From Sphingomonas_D zeicaulis (GTDB taxonomy: Bacteria; Pseudomonadota; Alphaproteobacteria; Sphingomonadales; Sphingomonadaceae): a DNA stretch of 64,000 nucleotides. Positions 8,511-16,857 of this stretch are shown one piece after another. The translations under genes and the position numbers were made by a program. The notes under the pieces were generated by a model. The model searched no databases. It was not told where the DNA came from and worked only from the letters and a program-made list of their open reading frames with translations. Location of the stretch: contig NZ_JBNPXQ010000001.1 of NCBI RefSeq assembly GCF_050433225.1, positions 806,001-870,000 of the forward strand. The letters are read 5' to 3'. How positions within the stretch are numbered: the first letter of the stretch is position 1; the number at the start of each line of letters is the position of its first letter.

Positions 8511-9612
8511 TGTGCGTCGCGGTCCAGGCGTCGCGCGCGCTCCACGCATCGGCCGAACCCTGCACGGTGCAGCCGCGCGCGCCAGCCTCGATCGCGCCGA
8601 TGCGGAACACCGTCTCGCCCGAGCCCTCCAGCGCCGCGACGACATCGTCGACATGCGACGGATTGACCACCAGCACCATGCCGATGCCGCAGTTGAAGGT
8701 GCGCGCCATCTCTTCGGGCTCGATGTTGCCCTGCGCCTGCAGGAAGGCCATCAGCCGCGGCTGCGGCCAGGCGTCGGCATCGATGCGCGCGTGGAGGTTT
8801 TCCGGCAGCACGCGCGGCACATTTTCCAGAAGCCCGCCGCCGGTGATGTGCGCCAGCGCGCGGACCATGCCGGCGCGGACCAGCGGCAGCAGCGACTTCA
8901 CATAGATGCGCGTGGGCGCCATCAGCGCGTCGATCAGCCGCACATCCTGGTCGAACAGCGCGGGCCGTTCCAGCTTCCAGCCCTTGTCCGCGGCGAGGCG
9001 CCGGACCAGCGAGAAGCCGTTCGAATGCACGCCGGAGGACGCGAGGCCGATCAGCACATCGCCATCGGCCACATCCGTTCCGGTCAGCGCACGATGGCGT
9101 TCGACCGCGCCGACGCAGAAGCCGGCAAGATCATAATCGCCATCGGCATACATGCCCGGCATCTCGGCGGTCTCGCCGCCGATCAGCGCACAGCCGGCGA
9201 TGCGGCAGCCTTCGGCTATGCTGGCGATCACGCGCTCGGCAACGCCGGACTCCAGCTTGCCGGTGGCGTAATAGTCGAGGAAGAAAAGCGGCTCGGCGCC
9301 CTGCACGATCAGGTCGTTGGCGCACATCGCGACGAGATCGATGCCGACGCCGTCATGCGCGCCATGGTCGATCGCCAGCTTCAGCTTGGTGCCGACGCCG
9401 TCGTTGGCCGCCACCAGCAGCGGATCGTCATAGCCCGCCGCCTTGAGATCGAAGAAACCCCCGAACCCACCCAACTCCGCATCGGCACCGGGCCGGCGCG
9501 TCGCCTTGGCGAGTGGCGCGATCGCCTTCACCAGCGCATTGCCGGCGGCGATCGAAACGCCCGCACGGGCATAGGTGTAGGACGAAGCTGCGTCGTTCTG
9601 TTGGTCGCTCAT
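8503..9612 (-). CDS. purM: Phosphoribosylformylglycinamidine cyclo-ligase (AIR synthetase)
   Basis: A 369-aa AIR synthetase, the fifth step of purine biosynthesis, ATP-dependent and cytosolic. Signature segments of the PurM/SelD/HypE ATP-binding fold are visible: SYTYARAGVSIAAGNALV near the start, NDGVGTKLKLA at about 70-80, GIDLVAMCANDLIVQGAEPLFFLDYYATG at about 88-117, and GCALIGGETAEMPGMY. The C-terminal GVHSNGFSLVRRL and HITGGGLLENVPRVLP segments are also complete. Length is slightly above the usual 345-350 aa. It is the first gene of purM-purN. No purine operator could be recognised in the 107 bp upstream. Confidence 0.96.
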   Translation of the reverse strand: MSDQQNDAASSYTYARAGVSIAAGNALVKAIAPLAKATRRPGADAELGGFGGFFDLKAAGYDDPLLVAANDGVGTKLKLAIDHGAHDGVGIDLVAMCANDLIVQGAEPLFFLDYYATGKLESGVAERVIASIAEGCRIAGCALIGGETAEMPGMYADGDYDLAGFCVGAVERHRALTGTDVADGDVLIGLASSGVHSNGFSLVRRLAADKGWKLERPALFDQDVRLIDALMAPTRIYVKSLLPLVRAGMVRALAHITGGGLLENVPRVLPENLHARIDADAWPQPRLMAFLQAQGNIEPEEMARTFNCGIGMVLVVNPSHVDDVVAALEGSGETVFRIGAIEAGARGCTVQGSADAWSARDAWTATHNG

Positions 9613-9719
9613 GTCGCGGCCCTAGAGCGGATCGCGGCAAAACGGAACCGCTGTTGCAACCAAAAGCCGATCGTTGGCGTCTCTCGCCCCCTCCCGCATT
9701 GGCGAAAGGCGGCTTGAAC

Positions 9720-11303
9720 TCAAAACGTCTCGCTGGTCGGCCCAGCGATCATCCGATCCGGCATCCACAGATTGCCGAAACTCCGCAACCGCCGCACGCC
9801 GGCGGTTGAAACCGCCTTCGCGCCCTCTGGCACGGTCACGCGGAACAGGTCGATATCGTCGACATCGTCCAGTCGCAGCGCCGGGCGCGCATCGGGTTTG
9901 GCGACCGCGATCTCGACATTGCTCAGTTCCACATTGCGCGCGTGGCGGATGAAGAAGCCGGTCGCCGGCAGGTCGCCGAACATCGGTGCCTCCGGATAGC
10001 CGAGTTCGTTCTCGGGCGGTTGCAGGCCCGCCATCGCCGCGGGCGCACCGCCGACATGGTGGAGGAACATGTCGCTGATCTTCAAATCCTCGATCGGATG
10101 GTCGGGTAGCCCTGCGATCACCGAGGGAAGCTCGTTGGCGTTCGAACTGGTGACGTTCTTGATCAGGATGCGGCGCATCGTACCGATCGCACGGCCTTCG
10201 GGGCCGCGCATCCGCCGACCGAGGCGCAGGAAGATCGGCGCGTTGACGATGCCGCGCATGGTCAGGTTGCTGACCGTCACATCCTCGACGATCGCGCCGT
10301 CCACCGTCTGGAAGGCGAGGCCGCGGCTGTCCTCGAAGATGCAGTTGGTGATCGTGATGTTGCGAAATCCGCCATTGGATTCGGTGCCGAACTTGATGCG
10401 ACCGTGGATGGTCGGCGCGAATTCCGCCGGCATCTTCTTCCACGTGCCGTCCAGCACCGATCCCACCTGATAATTGCCGGTGACGAAGCAGTTGCTGATC
10501 GTCACATGCTCGGTGATCTGCGGATAGCCCAGCGCATAGCTGCTCTTCGGGCAGATCGCATCGTCATAGGGCGAATTGACCGTGCAGTTGCTGACGCGCA
10601 CGTTGCGGCAGCAATCGATGTCGAAGCCGTCGCGGTTGGTGTCGCAGAGCACATTGTCGATGGTGAGGTTGTCGACCCCGGTCGCGAGCAGCGCGAACCA
10701 GCCGCCCTCGAGGATGCGGATGTCGCGCAAGGTCACGTTGCGGCACAGCTTGAGTGCGATCGCCTTGTTGCCGGTGCCGGGGCCGTTGGGGTCCTTCAGC
10801 CAATTGTCCTTGCCGTCGCCACGGCCCAGGCCCTTGCCCCAGATCAGCCCGGCGCCCTCGATCGTGATGTCGTGCAGCCCTTCGCCCCAGATTAGGCTGT
10901 TGCGCCAGTGGCTGTGGCCGAAATCCTGGAACATGTCCCACTGGTTGGGCTCGGCGACGTCATAGCCGGTCTCGCCGACGGGGGCCGCCGCAAGGATCGT
11001 TGCGCCATTGTCGAGGTGCAATGTCACCCGGCTCTTCAGCCGGATCGTATAGCAGGCATAGGTGCCCGCCGGAAAATAGACGGTGCCGCCACCCTTGGCG
11101 GCGACATGATCGATCGCGCGGTTGATCGCGGGGGTGTCGATCGTGCTGCCATCCCCCTTGGCGCCGAAGCGGCGCACATCCACCCAGCCTTCCGTCGGCA
11201 GAACCGTGCGGGCGGCAGCGGCGAAGGCAGGGAAGGGGGCGGCACCGATCGCACCGATCCCGGCCGCGCCGGCGGATAGGAGCAAAGTCCGTCGATCAAA
11301 CAT
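9720..11303 (-). CDS. Exported GH28 (polygalacturonase-family) right-handed beta-helix protein
   Basis: A 527-aa protein. It starts with a Tat-like leader (FDRRTLLLSAGAAG, Ala-rich cut site near 30) and has the pectate-lyase-superfamily entry VRRFGAKGDG (44-52). GH28 motif I is NRDG (223-226), motif II is an Asp pair (247-248), and motif IV is RIK (302-304). The GHG motif that normally carries the third-group histidine between II and IV is not visible; the equivalent stretch reads NYQVGS. It may therefore be an exo-acting or non-galacturonan member. The ATG at 11303 is used rather than an upstream start that would lie inside the terminator. It follows the TonB receptor gene and probably serves the same glycan pathway. 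Confidence 0.85.
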   Translation of the reverse strand: MFDRRTLLLSAGAAGIGAIGAAPFPAFAAAARTVLPTEGWVDVRRFGAKGDGSTIDTPAINRAIDHVAAKGGGTVYFPAGTYACYTIRLKSRVTLHLDNGATILAAAPVGETGYDVAEPNQWDMFQDFGHSHWRNSLIWGEGLHDITIEGAGLIWGKGLGRGDGKDNWLKDPNGPGTGNKAIALKLCRNVTLRDIRILEGGWFALLATGVDNLTIDNVLCDTNRDGFDIDCCRNVRVSNCTVNSPYDDAICPKSSYALGYPQITEHVTISNCFVTGNYQVGSVLDGTWKKMPAEFAPTIHGRIKFGTESNGGFRNITITNCIFEDSRGLAFQTVDGAIVEDVTVSNLTMRGIVNAPIFLRLGRRMRGPEGRAIGTMRRILIKNVTSSNANELPSVIAGLPDHPIEDLKISDMFLHHVGGAPAAMAGLQPPENELGYPEAPMFGDLPATGFFIRHARNVELSNVEIAVAKPDARPALRLDDVDDIDLFRVTVPEGAKAVSTAGVRRLRSFGNLWMPDRMIAGPTSETF

Positions 11304-11323
11304 TCGGATCGGCCCTTTCGCGT

Positions 11324-11358
11324 AAAAAAAAACGGGGCCGCACGACATGTGCGGCCCC
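11324..11358 (-). terminator. Terminator between the TonB receptor and GH28 genes
   Basis: On the minus strand a perfect 10-bp GC-rich stem (GGGGCCGCAC with its complement, loop of 5 nt) is followed by nine T residues. It begins 10 bp after the receptor stop codon and its T tract ends about 20 bp before the GH28 start, so GH28 is expressed by readthrough or as a minor downstream transcript. Confidence 0.85.
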
Positions 11359-11368
11359 AGGGGAGGGA

Positions 11369-14300
11369 TCAGAATTTGAACGAGGCGCCAATGAAGAACT
11401 CGGTGCCGATGACGTCATAGGTCGCCGAGAAGGTGTTGGCGTTCGGCCCCTGCGTGGTGATCGGCGGGTTGTTGTTGAACACATTGTTCGCGCCGCCGAA
11501 GAACTGGATGTTCTCATTCACGTCATAGTTGAACGACAAGTCGATATAGTTCTGCGCGGCGAGGCGCGGATAGACGATCGATTCCAGCGCGGGCGTGGCG
11601 GCCGATCCCTGGCGCAGCGGCACCAGATAGCGGTCGGTGGTCACCGGCCCAAGATAGCGGTGGCGCACCGACAGGCTGAGATCCTCGATCTCCCAGGTGA
11701 TGCGCGAGGTGCCCCGCCAGCGCGGCAGCGGCTGGCCGCAGGTCGGCCCGAACGATCCGACGCACTTGTTCTTGATGTTCGGGAACGCCGCCACCGGCGT
11801 CGAGGTGAACTCGTTCAGCCACGTCCAGTTGGTCTGGAAAGTCAGGTTGCTGGCGCTGCCCAGGCCCGGGAAGCCGAAATCGAGGTCGAGGCGATAGCGT
11901 GCCGCGATGTCGATGCCCGAGGTCTTGAGCATGCCGGTGTTGGCATTGCGGATCTGCGCGACATAGGGATCGTTGATCTCACCCGTGTTCGGGTTGCGCT
12001 GAACCGCCCGGCAGAATTCGCTGCTGGCATCTTGCAATGTGACATAGCAGAGATTGAGCGTGTTCTGCAGGCCGCCACCAAGGGCGGCCACCGCGCCTTC
12101 GAGCCCGATGTTGAAATAATCGACGCTGATGAACAGGCGGCGATCGAAGCGCGGCGTCAGCACCACACCCAGCGTGTAAGTGTCGGACTTCTCCTCACCC
12201 AGGTTCGGATTGCCGCCGAAGTCTGCGGGGAAGATGTTGTTGGGCTGAACGCTGTCGGTGAACACCTGCGATGCCGGCACGCCGGTGGCGATGCAGACCG
12301 CGCGGACGGCTTCGGTCTGCTGCGCGGTGGGCGCGCGGCTGGAGCAGGGATCGGTCGCCACGCCAACGGTGCGGGTCACGCCGCCATAGAGTTCGGCGAC
12401 GTTGGGCGCGCGAATCGCCCGCTGGTACTGGCCGCGGATCGTGATGTCCGGGCTGATCCGCCAGTCGAGGCCGCCCAGATAGGTCCAAACGCCGCCAACG
12501 CCGGACAGGCTGTAGTCGGAGTAGCGGAAGGCGGCATTGGCGGTCAGGCTGTCGACGAAGGGCAGGTCGCCGAGCAGCGGGATGCGCACCTCGCCGAACA
12601 CTTCCTTCACCGAGGTGGAGCCCTGAGTGGGCAAACCGGGGTTGAAGCCGGCGACATCGCCCGATGCAAGGAAGGAATCGGGGCTGAACTCCGCACTGGT
12701 CTTGCGCCATTCGACGCCGGTCGAGAAACCGACCGGCCCGGCGGGCAGGTTGAACAAGGTGCCGGTCACGCTGGCCTGCGCCACCTGCTGGGTGGCGACG
12801 GTTGTGTTGGTCGCATTGATCGCGATCGCCGAGGCGCAGGCATCATCGATATTCTGGCCAAAGATGTTGCACACCGGCGCCGCGCCACCGACCGACAGCA
12901 GGGAGGCCTGCAGCCGGCTGCGCGAGATCGCGTTGCTCAGCTTCAGTGTGTTCTCGCTGCGGGCATAGGTGTAATAGACGTCGAACTTCAGGTCGGTCAG
13001 CGCATTTTCAGATAGGCTGCCGATATCGCCGCGCAGGCCCCAGGCGCCGCGGAACACGTTGCGCCGCTCGCTTGCCATGCGCGCGCCGACTTCGGAATAG
13101 CGCTTGCCGGCGGTCAGCACAGCAAGCCCGTCCCCGGCCGTCGTCGTCCGGCTCGAAGTGCCGGAGACCACTGTCGTGGTGCCGGTTTCGGCAAGGTCGA
13201 GCTGGCGGAGCACTTCCTGAAGCTGCGGCGTCAAATAGGGGTTGTTGACGTTGAAGAGCGTCGGCGAACCGACATTGGTCGGCGCCAGCCGCGCATTCAC
13301 CACGTTGTTGCTGTAGTGCAACTCCATGTAGCCGGTGATCGAATTCGTGAAGTCGTAGTGGCCGAAGGAGTTGATCATCCAGCGTTCCTGCGGCTGGATC
13401 AGATAATTGTCCGGCCCCAGGTTGAAATCGTCCTGCGGGGTGATCTGCGGCCGCGCCGCAGTGCCGGCATCGTTGAAGGTAAACCCGCGCGAACCGAGTT
13501 GTCCGAGCCCCGCCGCCGCATAGGCCGATTGCAGCGCCGGGTTGGCCGCGGCGAAGGTCGGGATGCCCGAGAAACGGCCATTGGGAATGTCACCGCTGCC
13601 GCCCGCGACGAAGCCCAGTTCGCCACCGCCGGCTACGCAACCCATCCCCGCCGGCGGCGTGAAGGGTGTGCCCGCAGTGTTCGGGCTGCTGGTACCGCGC
13701 ACGACGCAGCCGTCGTTCAGCGACAGGAAGGCGAAGCTGCCGCGCTCGCCGCGCGTGATCGAGTTGCGCTTCAGATAGTTACCGGAAACGACGAGGTTGC
13801 CACGGCCCTCGGCGAAATTGCCGCCGAGCGTCAGGTCGACCGTATAGACCGGCGTGCCGGTCGGCCGGTCGAGATTGAGCTGCGCGCGGCCTTCAACACC
13901 CTCGAAATCATCACGCATGATGAAGTTGACGACGCCGGTGATCGCGTCCGAACCATAGACCGCGGACGAGCCGCCGGTGACGACCTCCACCCGCTTCACC
14001 AGCGAGGACGGAATGGTGTTGAGGTCGGTAACCTGCTCTGGCCCGTAGATCGCATAGCGGCGACCATTGACCAGCACGAGGTTGCGGGTTGCGCCGAAGC
14101 CGCGGAGGTTGACGTCGGCAAAGCCGCCCGGAACCGTGTTGGAGGTCGCGCTGCCGAACTGCGAACCGATCGCCTGCGGAATCTGCGCCAGAGTCTTTTC
14201 GATGTTCACATTGCCCGAAAGCTTGATGTCCTCCTGGCCGACGACGTTGACCGGGGTGGAGGCGTCCGCCTCGGGGCGCGCAATGCGCGAACCGGTCACG

Positions 14301-14458
14301 ATGATGTCAGTTTCGGGAGCCTCATCGGCAGTCGTTTCAGCCGGCGTTACCGGCTCCGCGGTCTGCGCCACCGCAGGCACTGCCCACGCGCCAAGAAGCA
14401 GCGCAATGGTCGCGCTACCATTACTCAGCGTAGATTTAAGATGATGTGTGTAGATCAT
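11369..14458 (-). CDS. TonB-dependent outer-membrane receptor
   Basis: A 1029-aa receptor. A signal peptide ends near AVPAVAQ (residue 31), and a TonB box-like DIIVTGSRI (51-59) leads into the plug (EKTLAQIPQAIGSQFG, RGFGATRNLVLVNGRR, VEVVTGGSSAVYGSDAITGVVN). A 22-strand barrel follows, ending in the outer-membrane sorting signal FKF. It imports a bulky substrate across the outer membrane using TonB-ExbBD energy. Its GH28 neighbour and LacI-type operator suggest an oligosaccharide such as oligogalacturonide, not a siderophore (inference). The start has GAGAGGGGA upstream. There is no FecI/FecR pair nearby, which also argues against sigma-controlled iron uptake. Confidence 0.94.
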   Translation of the reverse strand: MIYTHHLKSTLSNGSATIALLLGAWAVPAVAQTAEPVTPAETTADEAPETDIIVTGSRIARPEADASTPVNVVGQEDIKLSGNVNIEKTLAQIPQAIGSQFGSATSNTVPGGFADVNLRGFGATRNLVLVNGRRYAIYGPEQVTDLNTIPSSLVKRVEVVTGGSSAVYGSDAITGVVNFIMRDDFEGVEGRAQLNLDRPTGTPVYTVDLTLGGNFAEGRGNLVVSGNYLKRNSITRGERGSFAFLSLNDGCVVRGTSSPNTAGTPFTPPAGMGCVAGGGELGFVAGGSGDIPNGRFSGIPTFAAANPALQSAYAAAGLGQLGSRGFTFNDAGTAARPQITPQDDFNLGPDNYLIQPQERWMINSFGHYDFTNSITGYMELHYSNNVVNARLAPTNVGSPTLFNVNNPYLTPQLQEVLRQLDLAETGTTTVVSGTSSRTTTAGDGLAVLTAGKRYSEVGARMASERRNVFRGAWGLRGDIGSLSENALTDLKFDVYYTYARSENTLKLSNAISRSRLQASLLSVGGAAPVCNIFGQNIDDACASAIAINATNTTVATQQVAQASVTGTLFNLPAGPVGFSTGVEWRKTSAEFSPDSFLASGDVAGFNPGLPTQGSTSVKEVFGEVRIPLLGDLPFVDSLTANAAFRYSDYSLSGVGGVWTYLGGLDWRISPDITIRGQYQRAIRAPNVAELYGGVTRTVGVATDPCSSRAPTAQQTEAVRAVCIATGVPASQVFTDSVQPNNIFPADFGGNPNLGEEKSDTYTLGVVLTPRFDRRLFISVDYFNIGLEGAVAALGGGLQNTLNLCYVTLQDASSEFCRAVQRNPNTGEINDPYVAQIRNANTGMLKTSGIDIAARYRLDLDFGFPGLGSASNLTFQTNWTWLNEFTSTPVAAFPNIKNKCVGSFGPTCGQPLPRWRGTSRITWEIEDLSLSVRHRYLGPVTTDRYLVPLRQGSAATPALESIVYPRLAAQNYIDLSFNYDVNENIQFFGGANNVFNNNPPITTQGPNANTFSATYDVIGTEFFIGASFKF

Positions 14459-14536
14459 GCCATCCCCTCTCTCTTAGTCCCTCGTCCCCACAACGGGGCT
14501 TATCTTTTCGAAATGCGTAAAAAGACGAAAGCGCTA

Positions 14537-14550
14537 TGATTGCGCTAACA
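14537..14550. promoter_or_regulatory. LacI-family-type operator upstream of the TonB receptor
   Basis: On the minus strand TGTTAGCGCAATCA is a near-palindrome with a central GCGC, of the form TGnTnGCGCnAnCA shared by LacI/GalR-family operators in front of sugar TonB receptor genes. It lies about 80 bp upstream of the receptor start. A second partial AGCGCT lies beside it at 14530-14535. No LacI-family gene lies in the window. Confidence 0.55.
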
Positions 14551-14688
14551 TTTCTCGGTGCTTCTCACTTCTTGGGATTGTGTTTTGCTTATTGGGAGGG
14601 CTTTGTCAATCCCGCCAGCGCTGGCAGGCGCGCACCGCGCGCCGCCCAAGCATTTCATTGCGGCCGAAAAAGCCGGAAATGCGAATAA

Positions 14689-16188
14689 TCAGCCCAGGAA
14701 AAGTGTCGCAGAAATTATTGCCGAACCCGCCAGAACGGCTGCCGACAGCCATCGTATGGCACGGGTCAGGTCGCGCGCCGCGGCCGCCGTGTCACCAGGG
14801 GCGGGGGAGGGCTCGGTCAGCCGCGCCGTGGCCGCGCGGATCAGCCGGGGAAGGTTGTCGCCGGTGGTGGACAGGTCGAGCAGCAGCGCCGTGATACGGT
14901 CCCGCACCGCCTCCGGGTTGTAGCGCGCGGTCATCACCCGGCCCCAGGCGCGCTGGGTGGCGGCGCTGAGGTCGAAGCTCGGATCGATGCGCTGCATTAC
15001 CCCGTCGATCGTGATCATCGCCTTGAAGATCAGGATCAGGTCTGCGGGCAGGATCAGCCCGCGGTCGCGGATCAGCACCATCATGTCTTCCACCACGCGC
15101 GCCAGGACCAGCGGCCCCTGGCCATGGCGCTGCACCAGCCGGTCGGCAGCCTCGGCCAGCACGGCGCGATCGGCACCGGTGCCTTCGGTCCACGCTGCGA
15201 GCACGTCCGCCAACCGCGCCGGATCGCCGCCGCTCAATGACTGGACGAATCCCATCATTTCCTCACGCCGGCGCGGCGAGACATGGCCGACCATGCCGAA
15301 ATCGAGCATCGCGATGCGGTCGCCCGGCTGGCACAGCAAATTGCCGGGGTGGGGGTCGCCATGGAACAGCCCGTCGATCAGCACCATGTCGAGCACGGTG
15401 TCGGCGCCCAGCGCGGCGATCGCGCGCGGCGAGATGCCTGCAGCCTCCAACCGGGCCGCGTCCGTCGGTGGCACGCCCTCCACGAAGTCCATCGCCAGCA
15501 GATCCTCGCGCGTCCACTGCCAGTGGATCGCGGGGATGGTGATGCCGGGGCGGTCGCGGAAATTGGCGGCGAAACGCTCGGCGTTGAGCGCCTCATTGGT
15601 AAAGTCGAGTTCCTCGAGCACGGCTTCCGCCAGCAACCGCACCATTTCGCGCGGACGATAGCGTTGCACCGCCGGATTAGCCTCCGCCACCTTGGCGAAC
15701 TGCGCGATCAGCCGCAGGTCCGCCTCCATCAGCGCGCGGATCCCCGGGCGGCGCAGCTTGAGCACTATCTCACGGCCATCTTCGGTCGTGGCGCGATGCA
15801 CCTGCGCGATCGACGCGGCCGCCAGTGGCTTGGTATCGAAGCGCGCGAAGATCGTTTCGGGCGCCCCGCCGAGGGCCGCTTCGACATCGCCACGTAGGCT
15901 CTCGAAATCCAGCGTCGGCGCCGTGCTGTGGAGTTTTTCCAACTCGGCGATCCACTCCGGTTCGAGCAGGTCCGATCGCGTGGCAAGTATCTGCCCCAGC
16001 TTCACGAAGGTCGGGCCTAATGCCTCGATCGCCTGTCGCACGCGCTCGGGCGTCGGTGCCGCAGCGCCATCGTTGCCGGGCAGCCCAAGCCGCGCGCCGA
16101 GCGCGCCAAGGCCGAAACGAGTAACAACGCCGCCGATCTCGGCAAGGCGCTTGCGATCGCGCGCGGCGACCATGGCGGTCTCGATCAT
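14689..16188 (-). CDS. ABC1/AarF/UbiB-type atypical protein kinase-like membrane protein
   Basis: A 499-aa member of the ABC1/ADCK/UbiB family. Family marks are the KxGQ motif (63-66), the Ala-rich loop AAASIAQVH (123-131) replacing a P-loop, Lys144, the HGDPHPGN catalytic segment (276-283), DFG (296-298), and a hydrophobic C-terminal anchor (about 477-499). Family members act as ATPases or kinases that support ubiquinone synthesis. This copy is not beside ubiE or ubiJ. It overlaps the upstream TetR gene by ATGA, so it is a co-regulated paralogue and not clearly the housekeeping UbiB. A role in lipid or quinone homeostasis is inference. Confidence 0.87.
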   Translation of the reverse strand: MIETAMVAARDRKRLAEIGGVVTRFGLGALGARLGLPGNDGAAAPTPERVRQAIEALGPTFVKLGQILATRSDLLEPEWIAELEKLHSTAPTLDFESLRGDVEAALGGAPETIFARFDTKPLAAASIAQVHRATTEDGREIVLKLRRPGIRALMEADLRLIAQFAKVAEANPAVQRYRPREMVRLLAEAVLEELDFTNEALNAERFAANFRDRPGITIPAIHWQWTREDLLAMDFVEGVPPTDAARLEAAGISPRAIAALGADTVLDMVLIDGLFHGDPHPGNLLCQPGDRIAMLDFGMVGHVSPRRREEMMGFVQSLSGGDPARLADVLAAWTEGTGADRAVLAEAADRLVQRHGQGPLVLARVVEDMMVLIRDRGLILPADLILIFKAMITIDGVMQRIDPSFDLSAATQRAWGRVMTARYNPEAVRDRITALLLDLSTTGDNLPRLIRAATARLTEPSPAPGDTAAAARDLTRAIRWLSAAVLAGSAIISATLFLG

Positions 16189-16808
16189 GAGGTTGAGATA
16201 GGGGCGCTTTCTCGTGCGACAAGCGTGATCAGCGCGGTGCGATCCGCCTCGCAGACGAAGCCCAACAGCAATCCGGCGGCCGCAGCTTGCGCCATGCGCA
16301 GCAACTCCGCTTCGTCGATTTCACCGGCCGTCCAGAAAGAGAGCGCGCCTCGGAACGCAATAGCCAGCAGTTCCGGCAGCATCGGCACTTCCAATCCCGC
16401 CGCTGCATCTCCCAGTGCCGCGGCCCAATAGGCGCGCGACCGTTCGAGTGTGTCGCCGCCCTCGGCTCCCGGTGCGCCGATCGCTCCCATCACCGCGCGA
16501 TTGACCGCCGGAGCCTCGGTCATGACCGCAACCGCGATGCGCACCGCCGTCATCACACGCTGCGGCGCGGGGGCGGGCAGGGCGCTTGCGGCGAGCCGGT
16601 CGTGCATCGTTGCGATTCGCCTGGCGGAAAGCGCGCGCATGATCGCCAGCTTGCTGCCAAACTGGTTAAACGGCGTCGCGAAGCTGACGTCGGCGGCGGC
16701 GGCGAGATCGCGCATTGAGAATTCGGCCTTGCCGTTATCCAGCAATGTCTCGGCGGCGGCGAGCACGCGGTCACGCGTCGGTAGCGGGGCAGTCTTGTCA
16801 TCGGGCAT
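16185..16808 (-). CDS. TetR-family transcriptional regulator
   Basis: A 207-aa regulator with an N-terminal helix-turn-helix (about 12-57; MRDLAAAADVSFATPFNQFGSK) and a helical ligand domain. It starts at 16808, 49 bp from the divergent SDR gene. The gap contains a perfect 14-bp palindrome, so autoregulation and repression of the SDR are likely. Its stop overlaps the start of the ABC1-like kinase by 4 bp. The ligand is unknown. Confidence 0.9.
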   Translation of the reverse strand: MPDDKTAPLPTRDRVLAAAETLLDNGKAEFSMRDLAAAADVSFATPFNQFGSKLAIMRALSARRIATMHDRLAASALPAPAPQRVMTAVRIAVAVMTEAPAVNRAVMGAIGAPGAEGGDTLERSRAYWAAALGDAAAGLEVPMLPELLAIAFRGALSFWTAGEIDEAELLRMAQAAAAGLLLGFVCEADRTALITLVARESAPISTS

Positions 16809-16816
16809 GGCCGGAC

Positions 16817-16830
16817 TATATCATGATATA
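16817..16830. promoter_or_regulatory. Palindromic operator in the TetR-SDR divergent gap
   Basis: TATATCATGATATA is a perfect 14-bp palindrome placed 8 bp from the TetR start codon and 27 bp from the SDR start codon. Its position and symmetry suit a TetR dimer site that controls both directions. Confidence 0.75.
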
Positions 16831-16857
16831 ATCAACTCGCAACCGTCGGAGCAGATC

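Noticed and set aside
14689..16188. Calling the ABC1-family gene ubiB
   Set aside because: The location in a TetR operon, away from other ubiquinone genes, argues against a firm symbol, and ABC1 paralogues are common.
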